Assembly: GCA_937877655.1 (NCBI GenBank)
Contig: CALFJC010000154.1
Span: forward strand, 1-49,805
Reading direction: 5' to 3'
Source of the DNA: an uncultured Selenomonadales bacterium
Lineage (GTDB): Bacteria > Bacillota > Negativicutes > Selenomonadales > Selenomonadaceae
Length of the DNA stretch: 49,805 nucleotides
This document shows positions 31,323-40,236 of the stretch, piece by piece (position 1 is the stretch's first letter; each line of letters starts with the position of its first letter). The position numbers and the translations under genes are program-made. A model generated the notes under the pieces. It was not told the DNA's origin. It saw nothing but the letters and a program-made list of their open reading frames with translations, and did no database searches.

Positions 31323-32429
31323 TTGAACGGCGGAAAAATAATTTTTATGCCGCTGGGCGGAGCGCAGGAAGTCGGAGCAAGTTGTTACTTCCTGAAACTC
31401 GGCGAAAATAATTTGTTGCTCGATTGCGGTTGCGGCTCGACGCGGGGAATAAAATTCACGCCGAATTTTTCCGCGCTGTTGCAGACGCCCTATTTGCAAG
31501 ATTTTCATCAAGTGTCGCACATTTTTTTATCACACGCGCATTTGGATCATTGCGCCGCGCTCCCCGATTTTTTGGAGCTCAATGAACGCGCCGTCGTTTA
31601 CATGACGGATTTGACGCGAGAAATTTTATCCGCGCAGTTGGAAGAAAAATTTCAACGCATTGAAAAAAATATTTCGGGCGTCGCCTTCCTGCAAAAAATT
31701 CCTCTGCCGCGTCTGCGAATAAGTTTTCATCAAGCGGGACATATTCCCGGCGCAATGATGACGCTGATAAATTTTCGCGGGAAAAATATTTTGTACACGG
31801 GCGATTACTCAACTTTTCCGACGCAACTTGTCGGCGCGGCACTTTTGCCGGACGTTAAGATTGACATTCTGATTCTCTGCGGACTTCATGCGCGGCACCC
31901 GAATTATCGACGCTTCGGCGACAGCGACTCTGCTTTGAAAAAAATTCTGCGAAAAATTCATTACGCACTTCGACGAAAAAAATCGGTTTATTGTCAAGTC
32001 ACGCAGATAAGCAAGGGCGTTGAACTTATCACGCTGATAAATAAATATCTGCCCGCCGCCGAAATTTTTATTGACGAACGCGTCATGAAAATCGTTCATC
32101 GCTTTGAAAATGTTCGGATCCCGATAATGCGCGAACAAGATCATTCGCTGAATGTTATGCCGCGAGGACCTTGCGTAATTTTATCGACACAAGCTCCGCC
32201 GCTTCATTCGGGTTTGGAGATTTTGAACGGAGATTTTTCTCTGCATGATGATTTTGCCGCGACGGTTGAATTTGTCCGCCGCGTCAATCCCAAAACTTGC
32301 GTCGTGGTTCACAGCCCGCCCGATAGAATTTTTCATGCGAGAACAACTCTCGAACAAGTTTTAATTAACGATCCCGATTCAAGGACGAGTTTTATTTTCC
32401 CGAATACCTGCGAGCCCTTTGAATTATAA
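31323..32429 (+). CDS. metallo-beta-lactamase/beta-CASP RNA-processing nuclease-like protein
   Basis: 368 residues from the TTG at 31323, after GGAGG; a GTG at 31257 is an alternative but lacks a ribosome site and would add a hydrophobic stretch. Zinc-binding SHAHLDHCAALP (HxHxDH), GHIPGAMM, YTGDYS and a C-terminal VVHSPPD place it with the beta-CASP branch (COG1236-type exonucleases). The beta-CASP part is shorter than in RNase J. Probably a cytosolic RNA or DNA nuclease; partner unknown. It lies upstream of the GrpE-like/Hsp70-like pair. Confidence 0.82.
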   Translation: MNGGKIIFMPLGGAQEVGASCYFLKLGENNLLLDCGCGSTRGIKFTPNFSALLQTPYLQDFHQVSHIFLSHAHLDHCAALPDFLELNERAVVYMTDLTREILSAQLEEKFQRIEKNISGVAFLQKIPLPRLRISFHQAGHIPGAMMTLINFRGKNILYTGDYSTFPTQLVGAALLPDVKIDILILCGLHARHPNYRRFGDSDSALKKILRKIHYALRRKKSVYCQVTQISKGVELITLINKYLPAAEIFIDERVMKIVHRFENVRIPIMREQDHSLNVMPRGPCVILSTQAPPLHSGLEILNGDFSLHDDFAATVEFVRRVNPKTCVVVHSPPDRIFHARTTLEQVLINDPDSRTSFIFPNTCEPFEL

Positions 32430-32442
32430 ACTTGTAAAGCTA

Positions 32443-32563
32443 GAAATGCGCAGGCATTTCGTACAATCGCGGTTGAAACCTTCAAATTTTTGGGCGGCAA
32501 ATCGCGACCGCTGTTCTCCCGCTTTCAAAGCGGGCTGTTTGCTACTTTTCAAAAGTAGGGAGG
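32443..32563 (+). promoter_or_regulatory. hairpin-rich leader of the chaperone genes
   Basis: Three strong stem-loops precede the GrpE-like start: GAAATGC/GCATTTC (32443-32460), CCCGCTTT/AAAGCGGG (32518-32534) and CTACTTTT/AAAAGTAG (32542-32558). The last abuts the ribosome site GGGAGG. The last two share the design NNNTTTCAAANNN. They could control translation or be decayed mobile-element ends. Confidence 0.5.
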
Positions 32564-32572
32564 AATTTTTTC

Positions 32573-33643
32573 ATGTTAAACATTACCGACCCCGTTGTTA
32601 AAAGATTTATCGAGAACCTTCACAATGCCGTCGAACGCAAAAATAAAAATCTCTCGGCGTCTTCTTCTTATGACGATTACATTTTGGAAAATCGTGTCAT
32701 CAAACTTTTTTGCGAAGAAAAAACTCTTGACCCGCGCCGTTGCGCCGATGAAATGAATGCCCGTTACAATACAAACTTGGGCAACGACGGCATCATAAAA
32801 ATTTTGAAGGCAAATCGTCTGAGTTATCAAGCCAAGCGCGCCGAGCTGATTAATTGGGCGGAAGAAGCCGTTGAAGCTTTTGCAAAGGCTCTCGAATCAC
32901 GCAAGCAAAAAGATTACGATAACTTCATGACGTTGCGGAACAAAGTTATTCAAACTCGCGACGACGAACGTTATAAAATTCAGGAGCGCATTGCCTGCCT
33001 TATGTTTTACGTCCGCCATCCCGAACTTGACAGCAATACCGACGCCGATTCTGTGGAAAAATTTGGCAACGTCTACATGAAACATTTGCTTTACGAGGCA
33101 AGCGATTTTCTCAAAAATATTTGTATCAAGCCTAAGGGCAATTCAAAGGGCGAGAAAAAAGATTCTCAACAGGAAAAAATTGAGCTCCTTGAAAACATGC
33201 TTAATCGCTCCGACATGTTGCTGAAAGATTTGCAAGATGAATTTGACGCCCGAATTAAGGAAAGTCATCAAAATGATTTGGTGGAATTTTTTTCGCAACT
33301 GAACTCCGAAAAATACGGTTGCATACTCGACGCGGTTTTGAGTGCGCGTAACGGTGTCCGTCAACTTCGCAAGGGAAATGTTCAGCTTCCGCCCGAAATC
33401 GGCGGCTTGTTCATTTTGATTGAAAGGTTCGCGCAGTTCATCCGCGACAGCGAAATTAATCCCATTCTCAAGCCCGGCTCGATTCAGAACATGCGCTTTG
33501 ATGAAATTGAAACTTGCGATTATGAAGGCTCGCCTTTTCTCAACACGAACGAAGTTAAGCGCGTAAAAGTTTTGTCGCCCGGTTGGATTTACAAAAATAA
33601 GGACGTTCAAATTGCGCGTCCGAGACTCAAGGAAGTTGTTTAG
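32573..33643 (+). CDS. GrpE-like nucleotide exchange factor with extra N-terminal domain
   Basis: 356 residues. The first 180 are helical with no match I recognise. A charged coiled coil (about 195-240) leads into a C-terminal domain ending EVKRVKVLSPGWIYKNKDVQ and then IARPRLKEVV, which parallels the GrpE ending VVEVLQKGYxLxxRxLRPAxVxV. Long helix plus small beta domain is the GrpE plan. The next gene encodes a divergent Hsp70, so this is likely its dedicated exchange factor. Canonical GrpE is about 190 residues, so the N-terminal half is an addition. Medium confidence. Confidence 0.58.
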   Translation: MLNITDPVVKRFIENLHNAVERKNKNLSASSSYDDYILENRVIKLFCEEKTLDPRRCADEMNARYNTNLGNDGIIKILKANRLSYQAKRAELINWAEEAVEAFAKALESRKQKDYDNFMTLRNKVIQTRDDERYKIQERIACLMFYVRHPELDSNTDADSVEKFGNVYMKHLLYEASDFLKNICIKPKGNSKGEKKDSQQEKIELLENMLNRSDMLLKDLQDEFDARIKESHQNDLVEFFSQLNSEKYGCILDAVLSARNGVRQLRKGNVQLPPEIGGLFILIERFAQFIRDSEINPILKPGSIQNMRFDEIETCDYEGSPFLNTNEVKRVKVLSPGWIYKNKDVQIARPRLKEVV

Positions 33644-33735
33644 GTGATAGGTTATAGGTGATAGGTGATAGGTGATAGCTTATAGCTGATAGAGGAAAAC
33701 CCTATAAGCTACAAGCTATAAGCTATAAGCTAAAA
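33644..33735. repeat. fold-back heptamer repeat (GTGATAG/CTATAAG family)
   Basis: Repeats of GTGATAG and GCTTATAG on the left arm and CTATAAG on the right form a long imperfect hairpin between the GrpE-like and Hsp70-like genes, ending just before the AAAAGGAGG of the latter. A related one is at 36616-36684. Confidence 0.8.
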
Positions 33736-33752
33736 AAGGAGGATTTTTTTTC

Positions 33753-36611
33753 ATGATTATCAATGGAGAAGAGCATAATGATTTATGCGTCGGAATTGAC
33801 TTGGGCACGACAAATTCCGTGCTGGCGACTTTGAATGTCCGCCCGAACGGAAATATTGTCAGCAAAGTTGTCGACCTTGACCGCGCAGTTGACATGTTCA
33901 ACGCGGGGCAGGGCGCAAAATTTACTTTGAAGAAAAGCCCCATTTTGCCCAGCTGTGTTTACTACAATGACGAAAAAAATTATCAGCCGATTGTCGGCGA
34001 CTTCGCAAAAGGGAGGTATGCTCTTCGACCGTATCTTGTGGCAAAATCAATTAAAAGCCAGATGGGAAAAGCTTTTGCCGAAGGACTTTCGTCCAATGTC
34101 CCCGATAAAACTCCCGCGCAGGTTTCGTCAAGAATTTTGGAGCACATGTTGAGGAATGCGGCGAAAATTTATCACTTGGAAAAAATTGATGACGCAGTTA
34201 TCACCGTGCCCGCGAATTTTGATTTTATAATGAGACAAGCAACATTGAAGGCGGCGGAACTTGCCGGAATAAAAATTCGCAAGGCGGACGGTTCACCGCG
34301 ACAAATTCTTTTGTCCGAGCCGCGAGCAGTCATTTACGATTTCATAAATCAAGTTCGCAACGGAGAAATTGCCGAGCAGATTTTAAATCTGAACGCGAAA
34401 AAAAATGTTATGGTTTTCGATCTCGGCGGCGGCACTCTCGATATAACTCTGCATGAAATTTCCCGAAGAGAGGACGCGCCCGAAATTTTGAAAGTCCAAG
34501 ACATTGCAACCAACCGATATACACTTTTGGGCGGCGATGATTTTGATTTGTGTTTGGCAAAGGTAATGTTTGAACATTATCTGCGACAATACGGAGCGCA
34601 CGGAGATATTGTCCAAAAAATTCGCATTGAGGAAAAAAGCGTAATGAGTCAGCTTTTGATTCACGCGGAAAATTTGAAACTCGAAGTCAGCGCACAGAAA
34701 AGCGATGCTTTCGGCGGAGACAATTCGGGTTGGTGGGAAGAGGAGGAGGATTTTCCTGTCGGCGGAAATATCGGTACAACGGGCTATGCTTACAGCGACA
34801 GTTTCAGTGCCGCGCAGTTGGAAGAAATTTGGCGCGGCTTTATGGGCGAAGAACTTCGCTTTGACGATTTTAAAAATCTCGCCGCCGTCAATGAAAAATT
34901 CGGCAAGCAAAAAAATATTATTCTCCCGATTCTGGACGTGTTGAATAAAGCTTCGGCAAAGTTGAACACGGAAGATGTCAAGGTTGACGCCGTGATTATG
35001 AACGGAGGGATGTCGCGCTTTTACATGGTTATCAATCGGCTGAAAAAATTTTTCGGCTTTGAACCGATTGTTGCGCTCGACCCGGATCAAGCGGTTGCTC
35101 GCGGTGCCGCCGTCTACCATTATTTTTTGCACAAATACGACAAGGAACTTGCAAGCGAAGTCAAAAACGAATTGCCCGAAGAAACTCCGATAAAAATTTC
35201 TCAACAGGCTGTTCGTCCGCCGAGAAATATTACAAATGCAGATCGTTCAATCGGCGTGGTTTTCGGAAGAAATATCCTCAACGAAAGTTTTTACCTTGTG
35301 ACTTTCGGCGGAAATTACGAAGAAATTATTCCTGCAGGAAAGGAGTTGCCTTACACTTCGGAGAGATTTACGGGCTTTCGACTTCCGCCCGGAAAAAATG
35401 TTATCAGCGTGCCCATTGCCCGCGCAGAAGCCGACGGCACTTACAGAATCATTGCGAAGGGAAATATCGAGTTCCCCGAAAAATATTCGCGGGCGAAGAC
35501 GGATACTTTTGTGACGTTCAGCATTTTCATGGACGAAGATAAAATAATTCGGATGGACGCGGCGACTTGTCGGGACGAGCGCGGGCTTGAACTTATGGAT
35601 CACGGCACGGCGACAATTTCAATCGCGACGGGCGTCGAGAAAGGTCCGAAGTCAAAACTCATTGCGAAATTCGGCGGGCGCGTCAATGCAAGGGCGCAAA
35701 TGAATACAATTCGTTCTCTGTGCAGAAATGTTGACGACGCCTTCAGAAAACGCAACAAGGAAGAAAACGTCCGATATTCCGCGACGCTGAAACTGAATGT
35801 GAATACAATTCTTTCCGCGAGCAATCACAGAGAATTTGCCGAGCCGCTTCTTCAGATGCTTGACGATGCAAAAAATTCCCGCGAAGAATCTTTCAAACTC
35901 CGTTGCGTTGTCATTGCGCGGAAAATCGGCGGAGATTGGACTGTTCAACAAAAAAGACGCTTGGCGCGCCTTTGTCTCTATCAGCTTGACGAAGAACTTT
36001 ACAATCCCGGAATAACTCTCGGCAGAGCCGGTTTGAAGATGAACACAAAAATTCAATGCGTTTATACCTTGTCGATGTGCGGCGACGAAAATGACATTGC
36101 GCAACTTGTCAACCTTCACAACAACGAAAAATTTCGTATGGCGAATCTTTACACTCACGCGATAACCAAAACCGAGATTGATTGGATTTATTACGAGTTC
36201 AAAAAAGATTGCGCAAAAGTTTTGTCGGGCATGGCGAGCGGCATTCAAATTTCTGCTCATGCATTGGGCGTTGCCTGCAAGGTTGACGGTCGTCCGATTA
36301 ATTACGGCGTCAAGCGCGAACAGATTATCAGCGATTTGTGCAAAGTGATTCGTTCGCGAAATTTGAATAACGTTGAGATAAGCGTTTGTCTTTTGGCAAT
36401 GGGTTTGATTTGCGACCGCCGCGCCGTCAACAATCTTGAGGCAAAATCTTTTGAGGAGGCGGAAAAACTTCTTCATGAACTCAATAAAATTTACGATATT
36501 AACTTTATCGAACTGTTTGCCAAGTCTCAGGAGGTTGCGCAGAAAATGATTCAAGGCGGCGAACTCAGCGCGGAAGAAGAAGAATCTTTGCTGATGAAAT
36601 GGGCGACTTGA
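33753..36611 (+). CDS. Hsp70 family protein with long C-terminal helical domain
   Basis: 952 residues, ATG after AAAGGAGG. Complete Hsp70 ATPase domain: GIDLGTTNS (14-22), a VVIVPANF-type block VITVPANFDF, EPRAVIYDF, VFDLGGGTLDI and the adenosine motif VIMNGGMSR. An acidic Trp-rich insert (WWEEEEDFP) lies in the ATPase region. A beta-rich segment follows (about 500-640) in place of the substrate-binding domain, then about 250 residues of helical HEAT-like repeats with no DnaK lid. No J-protein is in the window. It is most likely a specialised chaperone working with the GrpE-like protein. Confidence 0.88.
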   Translation: MIINGEEHNDLCVGIDLGTTNSVLATLNVRPNGNIVSKVVDLDRAVDMFNAGQGAKFTLKKSPILPSCVYYNDEKNYQPIVGDFAKGRYALRPYLVAKSIKSQMGKAFAEGLSSNVPDKTPAQVSSRILEHMLRNAAKIYHLEKIDDAVITVPANFDFIMRQATLKAAELAGIKIRKADGSPRQILLSEPRAVIYDFINQVRNGEIAEQILNLNAKKNVMVFDLGGGTLDITLHEISRREDAPEILKVQDIATNRYTLLGGDDFDLCLAKVMFEHYLRQYGAHGDIVQKIRIEEKSVMSQLLIHAENLKLEVSAQKSDAFGGDNSGWWEEEEDFPVGGNIGTTGYAYSDSFSAAQLEEIWRGFMGEELRFDDFKNLAAVNEKFGKQKNIILPILDVLNKASAKLNTEDVKVDAVIMNGGMSRFYMVINRLKKFFGFEPIVALDPDQAVARGAAVYHYFLHKYDKELASEVKNELPEETPIKISQQAVRPPRNITNADRSIGVVFGRNILNESFYLVTFGGNYEEIIPAGKELPYTSERFTGFRLPPGKNVISVPIARAEADGTYRIIAKGNIEFPEKYSRAKTDTFVTFSIFMDEDKIIRMDAATCRDERGLELMDHGTATISIATGVEKGPKSKLIAKFGGRVNARAQMNTIRSLCRNVDDAFRKRNKEENVRYSATLKLNVNTILSASNHREFAEPLLQMLDDAKNSREESFKLRCVVIARKIGGDWTVQQKRRLARLCLYQLDEELYNPGITLGRAGLKMNTKIQCVYTLSMCGDENDIAQLVNLHNNEKFRMANLYTHAITKTEIDWIYYEFKKDCAKVLSGMASGIQISAHALGVACKVDGRPINYGVKREQIISDLCKVIRSRNLNNVEISVCLLAMGLICDRRAVNNLEAKSFEEAEKLLHELNKIYDINFIELFAKSQEVAQKMIQGGELSAEEEESLLMKWAT

Positions 36612-36615
36612 TTTT

Positions 36616-36684
36616 TAGCTTATAGTAGACAGCTTATAGGTGATAGGGAGAAATTCTATCAGCTATTAGCTATAAGCTATCAAC
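36616..36684. repeat. fold-back heptamer repeat downstream of the Hsp70-like gene
   Basis: AGCTTATAGGTGATAG and CTATCAGCTATTAGC arms give a hairpin of the same family as 33644-33735. The TnpB element begins 6 bp later. Confidence 0.78.
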
Positions 36685-36755
36685 TTGAATTTTAGTTATT
36701 GAAAATTTTGCTTTTTAAATTTTGAAATGCTAAAATGGCACCGGAGGTGAATGTA

Positions 36756-37871
36756 ATGAAAACTTTCTGCTTTAAGCTCTACAAATCCGAGCATAACGCA
36801 AAACTTCATAAGCAGATAAATGCGGCAGGCTTGACGTACAATCATTGCATTGCCCTCCATAATCGCTACTATAAATTCTTCGGCAAATTTCTGAATCAAA
36901 ACAAACTCAAAAAACATTTGACAAAGCTGAAGAAAATATCGAAGTTTAGTTACTTGCTTGAATACGGCTCGCAAGCAGTGCAAGATGTCGCCGAAAGAAT
37001 CAATCGCGCCTTTGAATTGTTTTTCGGGAACGTCAAGCGCAAAGTTCACTGTTCGCCTCCGAAGTTTAAAAAAGTTCGTCGCTACAAATCTTTCACACTT
37101 AAACGGGCAGGTTGGAAACTCGACGAAGACAATCGCACCTTGAAAATTAATGGACAGAGTTATAAATACTTTCAATCGCGAAGAATCAGCGGCAAGGTTA
37201 AGACGGTAACAATTAAGCGAGATAGTTTAGGTGATATTTACATTTACTTCGTGACAGACGCCAAAAAGATTGAAGTCGAGACGCGAACAGGTCAAAGCGT
37301 CGGTTTCGACTTTGGGCTAAAAACATTTTTGACGGCGTCGGACGGGAAAGATATAACAAGCCCGTTGTTTTTTGCGAGTAACTCAAAGGCGATAGCTAAA
37401 GCGTCACGCGAACTTTCAAGAAAAAGTAACGGTTCGAATAACAGACGACGAGCGCGATTAAAACTTGCAAGGCTACACAAGAAAGCGGCAAACCGGCGGC
37501 GCGATTTTCACTTTAAATTGGCGCAAAAACTTTGTCTTGAATACGATACCATCTGCCTTGAGAATTTAAGTGTAAAGGCAATGCAAAGACTTCACGGAAA
37601 GAAAATTTCTGATTTGGCTTTTGGCAACTTCGTAAAGATATTGAAGTACGAGGCAAGAAAGTTTGGCACGCTGATTGTCGAAGTGGAAAGATTTTTTGCG
37701 TCAAGTCAGTTGTGTTCGTATTGCGGAGAAAAAAATTTGCAAGTAAAAGATTTGAATGTGCGGGAGTGGAAATGTCCGAAATGCGGTGCGGAACATGACC
37801 GCGACCGAAACGCAGCAATAAATATTTTGCGCGAAGGGTTGGGGCAACGACCCTTGCAGGAGACACCGTAA
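36756..37871 (+). CDS. tnpB: RNA-guided nuclease TnpB
   Basis: 371 residues from the ATG at 36756, eight bases after GGAGG. N-terminal FCFKLYKSEHNAKLHKQIN and the YNHCIAL recognition helix are typical. The RuvC catalytic residues are all there: Asp in VGFDFGLKTFLTA, Glu in ICLENLSVKAM, Asp in AEHDRDRNAAINIL. The zinc finger CSYCG/CPKCG is intact. It should cut DNA next to a transposon-associated motif, guided by RNA made from the element's 3' end, and thereby retain the element. Probably active. Confidence 0.95.
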   Translation: MKTFCFKLYKSEHNAKLHKQINAAGLTYNHCIALHNRYYKFFGKFLNQNKLKKHLTKLKKISKFSYLLEYGSQAVQDVAERINRAFELFFGNVKRKVHCSPPKFKKVRRYKSFTLKRAGWKLDEDNRTLKINGQSYKYFQSRRISGKVKTVTIKRDSLGDIYIYFVTDAKKIEVETRTGQSVGFDFGLKTFLTASDGKDITSPLFFASNSKAIAKASRELSRKSNGSNNRRRARLKLARLHKKAANRRRDFHFKLAQKLCLEYDTICLENLSVKAMQRLHGKKISDLAFGNFVKILKYEARKFGTLIVEVERFFASSQLCSYCGEKNLQVKDLNVREWKCPKCGAEHDRDRNAAINILREGLGQRPLQETP

Positions 37872-37933
37872 GACTTAAATTTTTAAGCAAGTGTTGTTGA
37901 CAGCACAATCCCTTTCATGGGGAGTTTGTCAAG
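37800..37933 (+). ncRNA. omega (right-end) RNA of the TnpB element
   Basis: By analogy with known TnpB systems the RNA starts within the 3' end of tnpB and runs to the right end. Hairpins seen are GGGTTGGGGCAACGACCC, CTTAAATTTTTAAG, TGTTGTTGACAGCA and CCC/GGG. The guide would be the flanking bases from 37934. The boundary is inferred. Confidence 0.6.
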
Positions 37934-37982
37934 ATCGACAGAAAAGTTTTAAGCGAATTTTGTCAGAAAGGAGCCGATTAAA

Positions 37983-40081
37983 ATGTTAGAAAAATGTTTC
38001 AAACCCAAGGCGCGAGCACGATTTTCCAAGCGGCGCGGACAAGTCTCAATGCTTTTTGCTTTACTCATGCCGATTTTTATCTTGTTTATCGGCGTGACGC
38101 TTGATCTTGGTTGGTACTATTTGAATGTCTCGCGCTTGCAAAATGCGGCAGACGCGGCGGCTGTCGCGGGAGCACAAACTCTCATTTCCGAAGGACAAAA
38201 TTTCTCCGACTACAAAAACATTGTGCTCGTCAAAAAATATCCCGTCGGAGTCAGCAACGAATACAGAACGGATACACCATCCGAAAAGGAAGCGATAACC
38301 AGCAGCAATAACGTTGCCAAAAAATATGTCAACAAAAATTTGTCCGGTGAAAGTCAAAGCTCGTTGGTCGATTCTTGGACAAAAAGAGAAATTCAAGCCG
38401 AAGAGCCCAAGCTCTATGAAAAGGATGACAATCTTTATTACGTCGTCAAACTCAGCGAAGAGATCCGACATTTCTTTTTGCCGGGCTGGTTCGACGACAT
38501 GAGTGCGCCCGTGACGGCAGTAGCCATGCTTTCCAAAAATGTTCAAGACACGCCCACTCCTCCCGAAATGTCCGACGTGTCCGAAACAATTTTGCCGCAA
38601 GTGCCCGAAATGCCCGCTCGCAGTCCCACTGTGATAACGGACGAAGAAGGTTTTGAAGAAGCTGTTGAGGGTGCAAAAAATTCAAACGTCATTGTCGGCA
38701 ACTGGGAAGTTCAAAAGAAATATATAACAATTGATGGAACTAAAACTTATACAGATGAAGCAACAGGAAGAGAAGTCTATGTGCTTGCACTTGCGTCAGA
38801 TTTTGAGAATCGTTTTGGTTTTGCAGTTTATACCAGTGCATGGAATCACTTTCAAGACAAAAAAATCATTACAAAATCAACGGAGCCACTTATCGCACGG
38901 AAACCATAAATATTTGGGACGATGTTGTTGATAAAAATGGTGACGGAATTGGTGATTCATGGGGCGACGGTAAAACAAACATGAGCAGTGTCGTACAAAC
39001 ACAAGCTGCCGTTAATAAAGTTGATCCGAGCAGTTACACTTACAATCCCGACGGCAAGCCTTATACTTGGGATAAATTGGATTCGATAAATGTCGACTTC
39101 AAGCCGGAACTTACATTCAGTAGTGTCAACGAACAAGACTGGGATTTTAAATTGGGATACTTAAAAACTACTTGTAATCATAAAGGCAATACAACTTATG
39201 AAGATTGGACGGCATATCAAGGAGATGACATCAAGAACATAGGTATTTTGCGCATTCACGCTACAATGAATATTGGCGCACCTTACAAAGAGCGTTCAGA
39301 GGAATATCGTGACAAAGACGAGAATGGAAATTTGTTGCCCGATATTTTGTGGGGACGAATTGAAAGTGAACCCATGCTGTTTTATCCCGATAGAACAGTA
39401 GGACATACAACGACCAACATGAATGCCGTAATGGGTTTAAGTTCCGTCAGACAAATAATCATCAATGTAAAAGAGTCTAATTACAATGACGGCGAAAATA
39501 AATATCGTCCCCTCGTCCTGTTTTATGACGGACCCGAAACTTATGACATGTACAGAGAAGAAAGCGAGAAAGAACATGTTCGCGACGCTCTGCCCGTGAT
39601 TTTGAATCTGAATGCTCCTTTTCGCGGCATCCTTTACACGCCTTACAGTCCGGTTGTCGTAATCGGCGAAGCTCAAGACAGTTTCAGAGGTTTTGTTGTC
39701 GCCAAAGAATATTTGCGCTTGAAAACTACCAAAGACTTTGAAGACGAGCTTAAAGCTGACAGCGGAAAATACACAAGGGACAACAACGATAACTTCACGG
39801 CGACAAAAGCAGTTAAGAATCCGTATTATGTGGCGGACAGAAACAATTACGCCGACGGTTATGAAGCGGAGCCCGAAATGATAAAATGGAAGTACACCAA
39901 AATTGTTGAGAACGGAATTGAAATGTATGTCGACAATTACGGAAATGTTCAATACATGGATTATCCCGATGCTCCGGTAAGTTGCGGTTATTATGATGCT
40001 TTCGGCAGGACGGAATTCACGACGCACGATTATGAAATCATGAAAACTTCCACAGCCAATCTGCTTTTAAGCGGCAAATAA
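37983..40081 (+). pseudogene. TadE/TadG-like pilus-assembly protein, frameshifted at an A7 run
   Basis: ATG after AAAGGAG. The N-terminus has a basic segment and a membrane helix, then LDLGWYYLNVSRLQNAADAA and AVAGAQTL, the Tad N-terminal (pilus assembly) signature, with the rest outside. This frame ends at 38909. A second frame, covering 38840-40081, continues from HYKINGATYRTETINIWDD to the stop at 40081 without a ribosome site. Adding one A to the run of seven at 38859-38865 joins both into a protein of about 700 residues. The second half has EF-hand-like DKNGDGIGDSWGDG and DKDENGN segments and a beta-rich domain. Mutation, phase variation, transcriptional slippage or assembly error are all possible. 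Likely surface-exposed. Confidence 0.75.
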
Positions 40082-40116
40082 TTTTTGAAATAAAAAAACT
40101 GCCTGCGCGGAAAAAA

Positions 40117-40176
40117 ATTATCCCTTCCAAAATCGGAGGGGATTTTTTTCATTACGCATTACGAATTACGAATTGT
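40117..40176 (+). terminator. terminator of the Tad-like gene followed by a TTACGAA heptamer repeat
   Basis: ATCCCTTCC and GGAGGGGAT pair with one wobble and are followed by seven T (to 40149). Directly after comes CATTACGCATTACGAATTAC, a third heptamer repeat type. Confidence 0.78.
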
Positions 40177-40183
40177 TTTTTGA

Positions 40184-40212
40184 TTGACACCGCGCAAGCA
40201 GAATTATAAAAT
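40184..40212 (+). promoter_or_regulatory. promoter of the activase gene
   Basis: TTGACA (40184-40189), 17 bp, TAAAAT (40207-40212). Confidence 0.6.
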
Positions 40213-40236
40213 TGCAGGCGGCGAGGTGATTTTTTT

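Larger units (their letters stand above)
36690..37933 (+). mobile_element. IS200/IS605-type element (IS1341-like, tnpB only)
   Basis: About 1244 bp from the shared left end TTTTAGTTAT to the right end GGGGAGTTTGTCAAG. Only tnpB is present, with no tnpA, so it would need a transposase in trans. Inserted between the Hsp70-like gene and the Tad-like gene. Confidence 0.8.

Noticed and set aside
38840..40081. Separate gene starting at ATG 38840
   Set aside because: No ribosome site, and the sequence upstream in the other frame continues smoothly; it is the second half of the frameshifted Tad-like gene.
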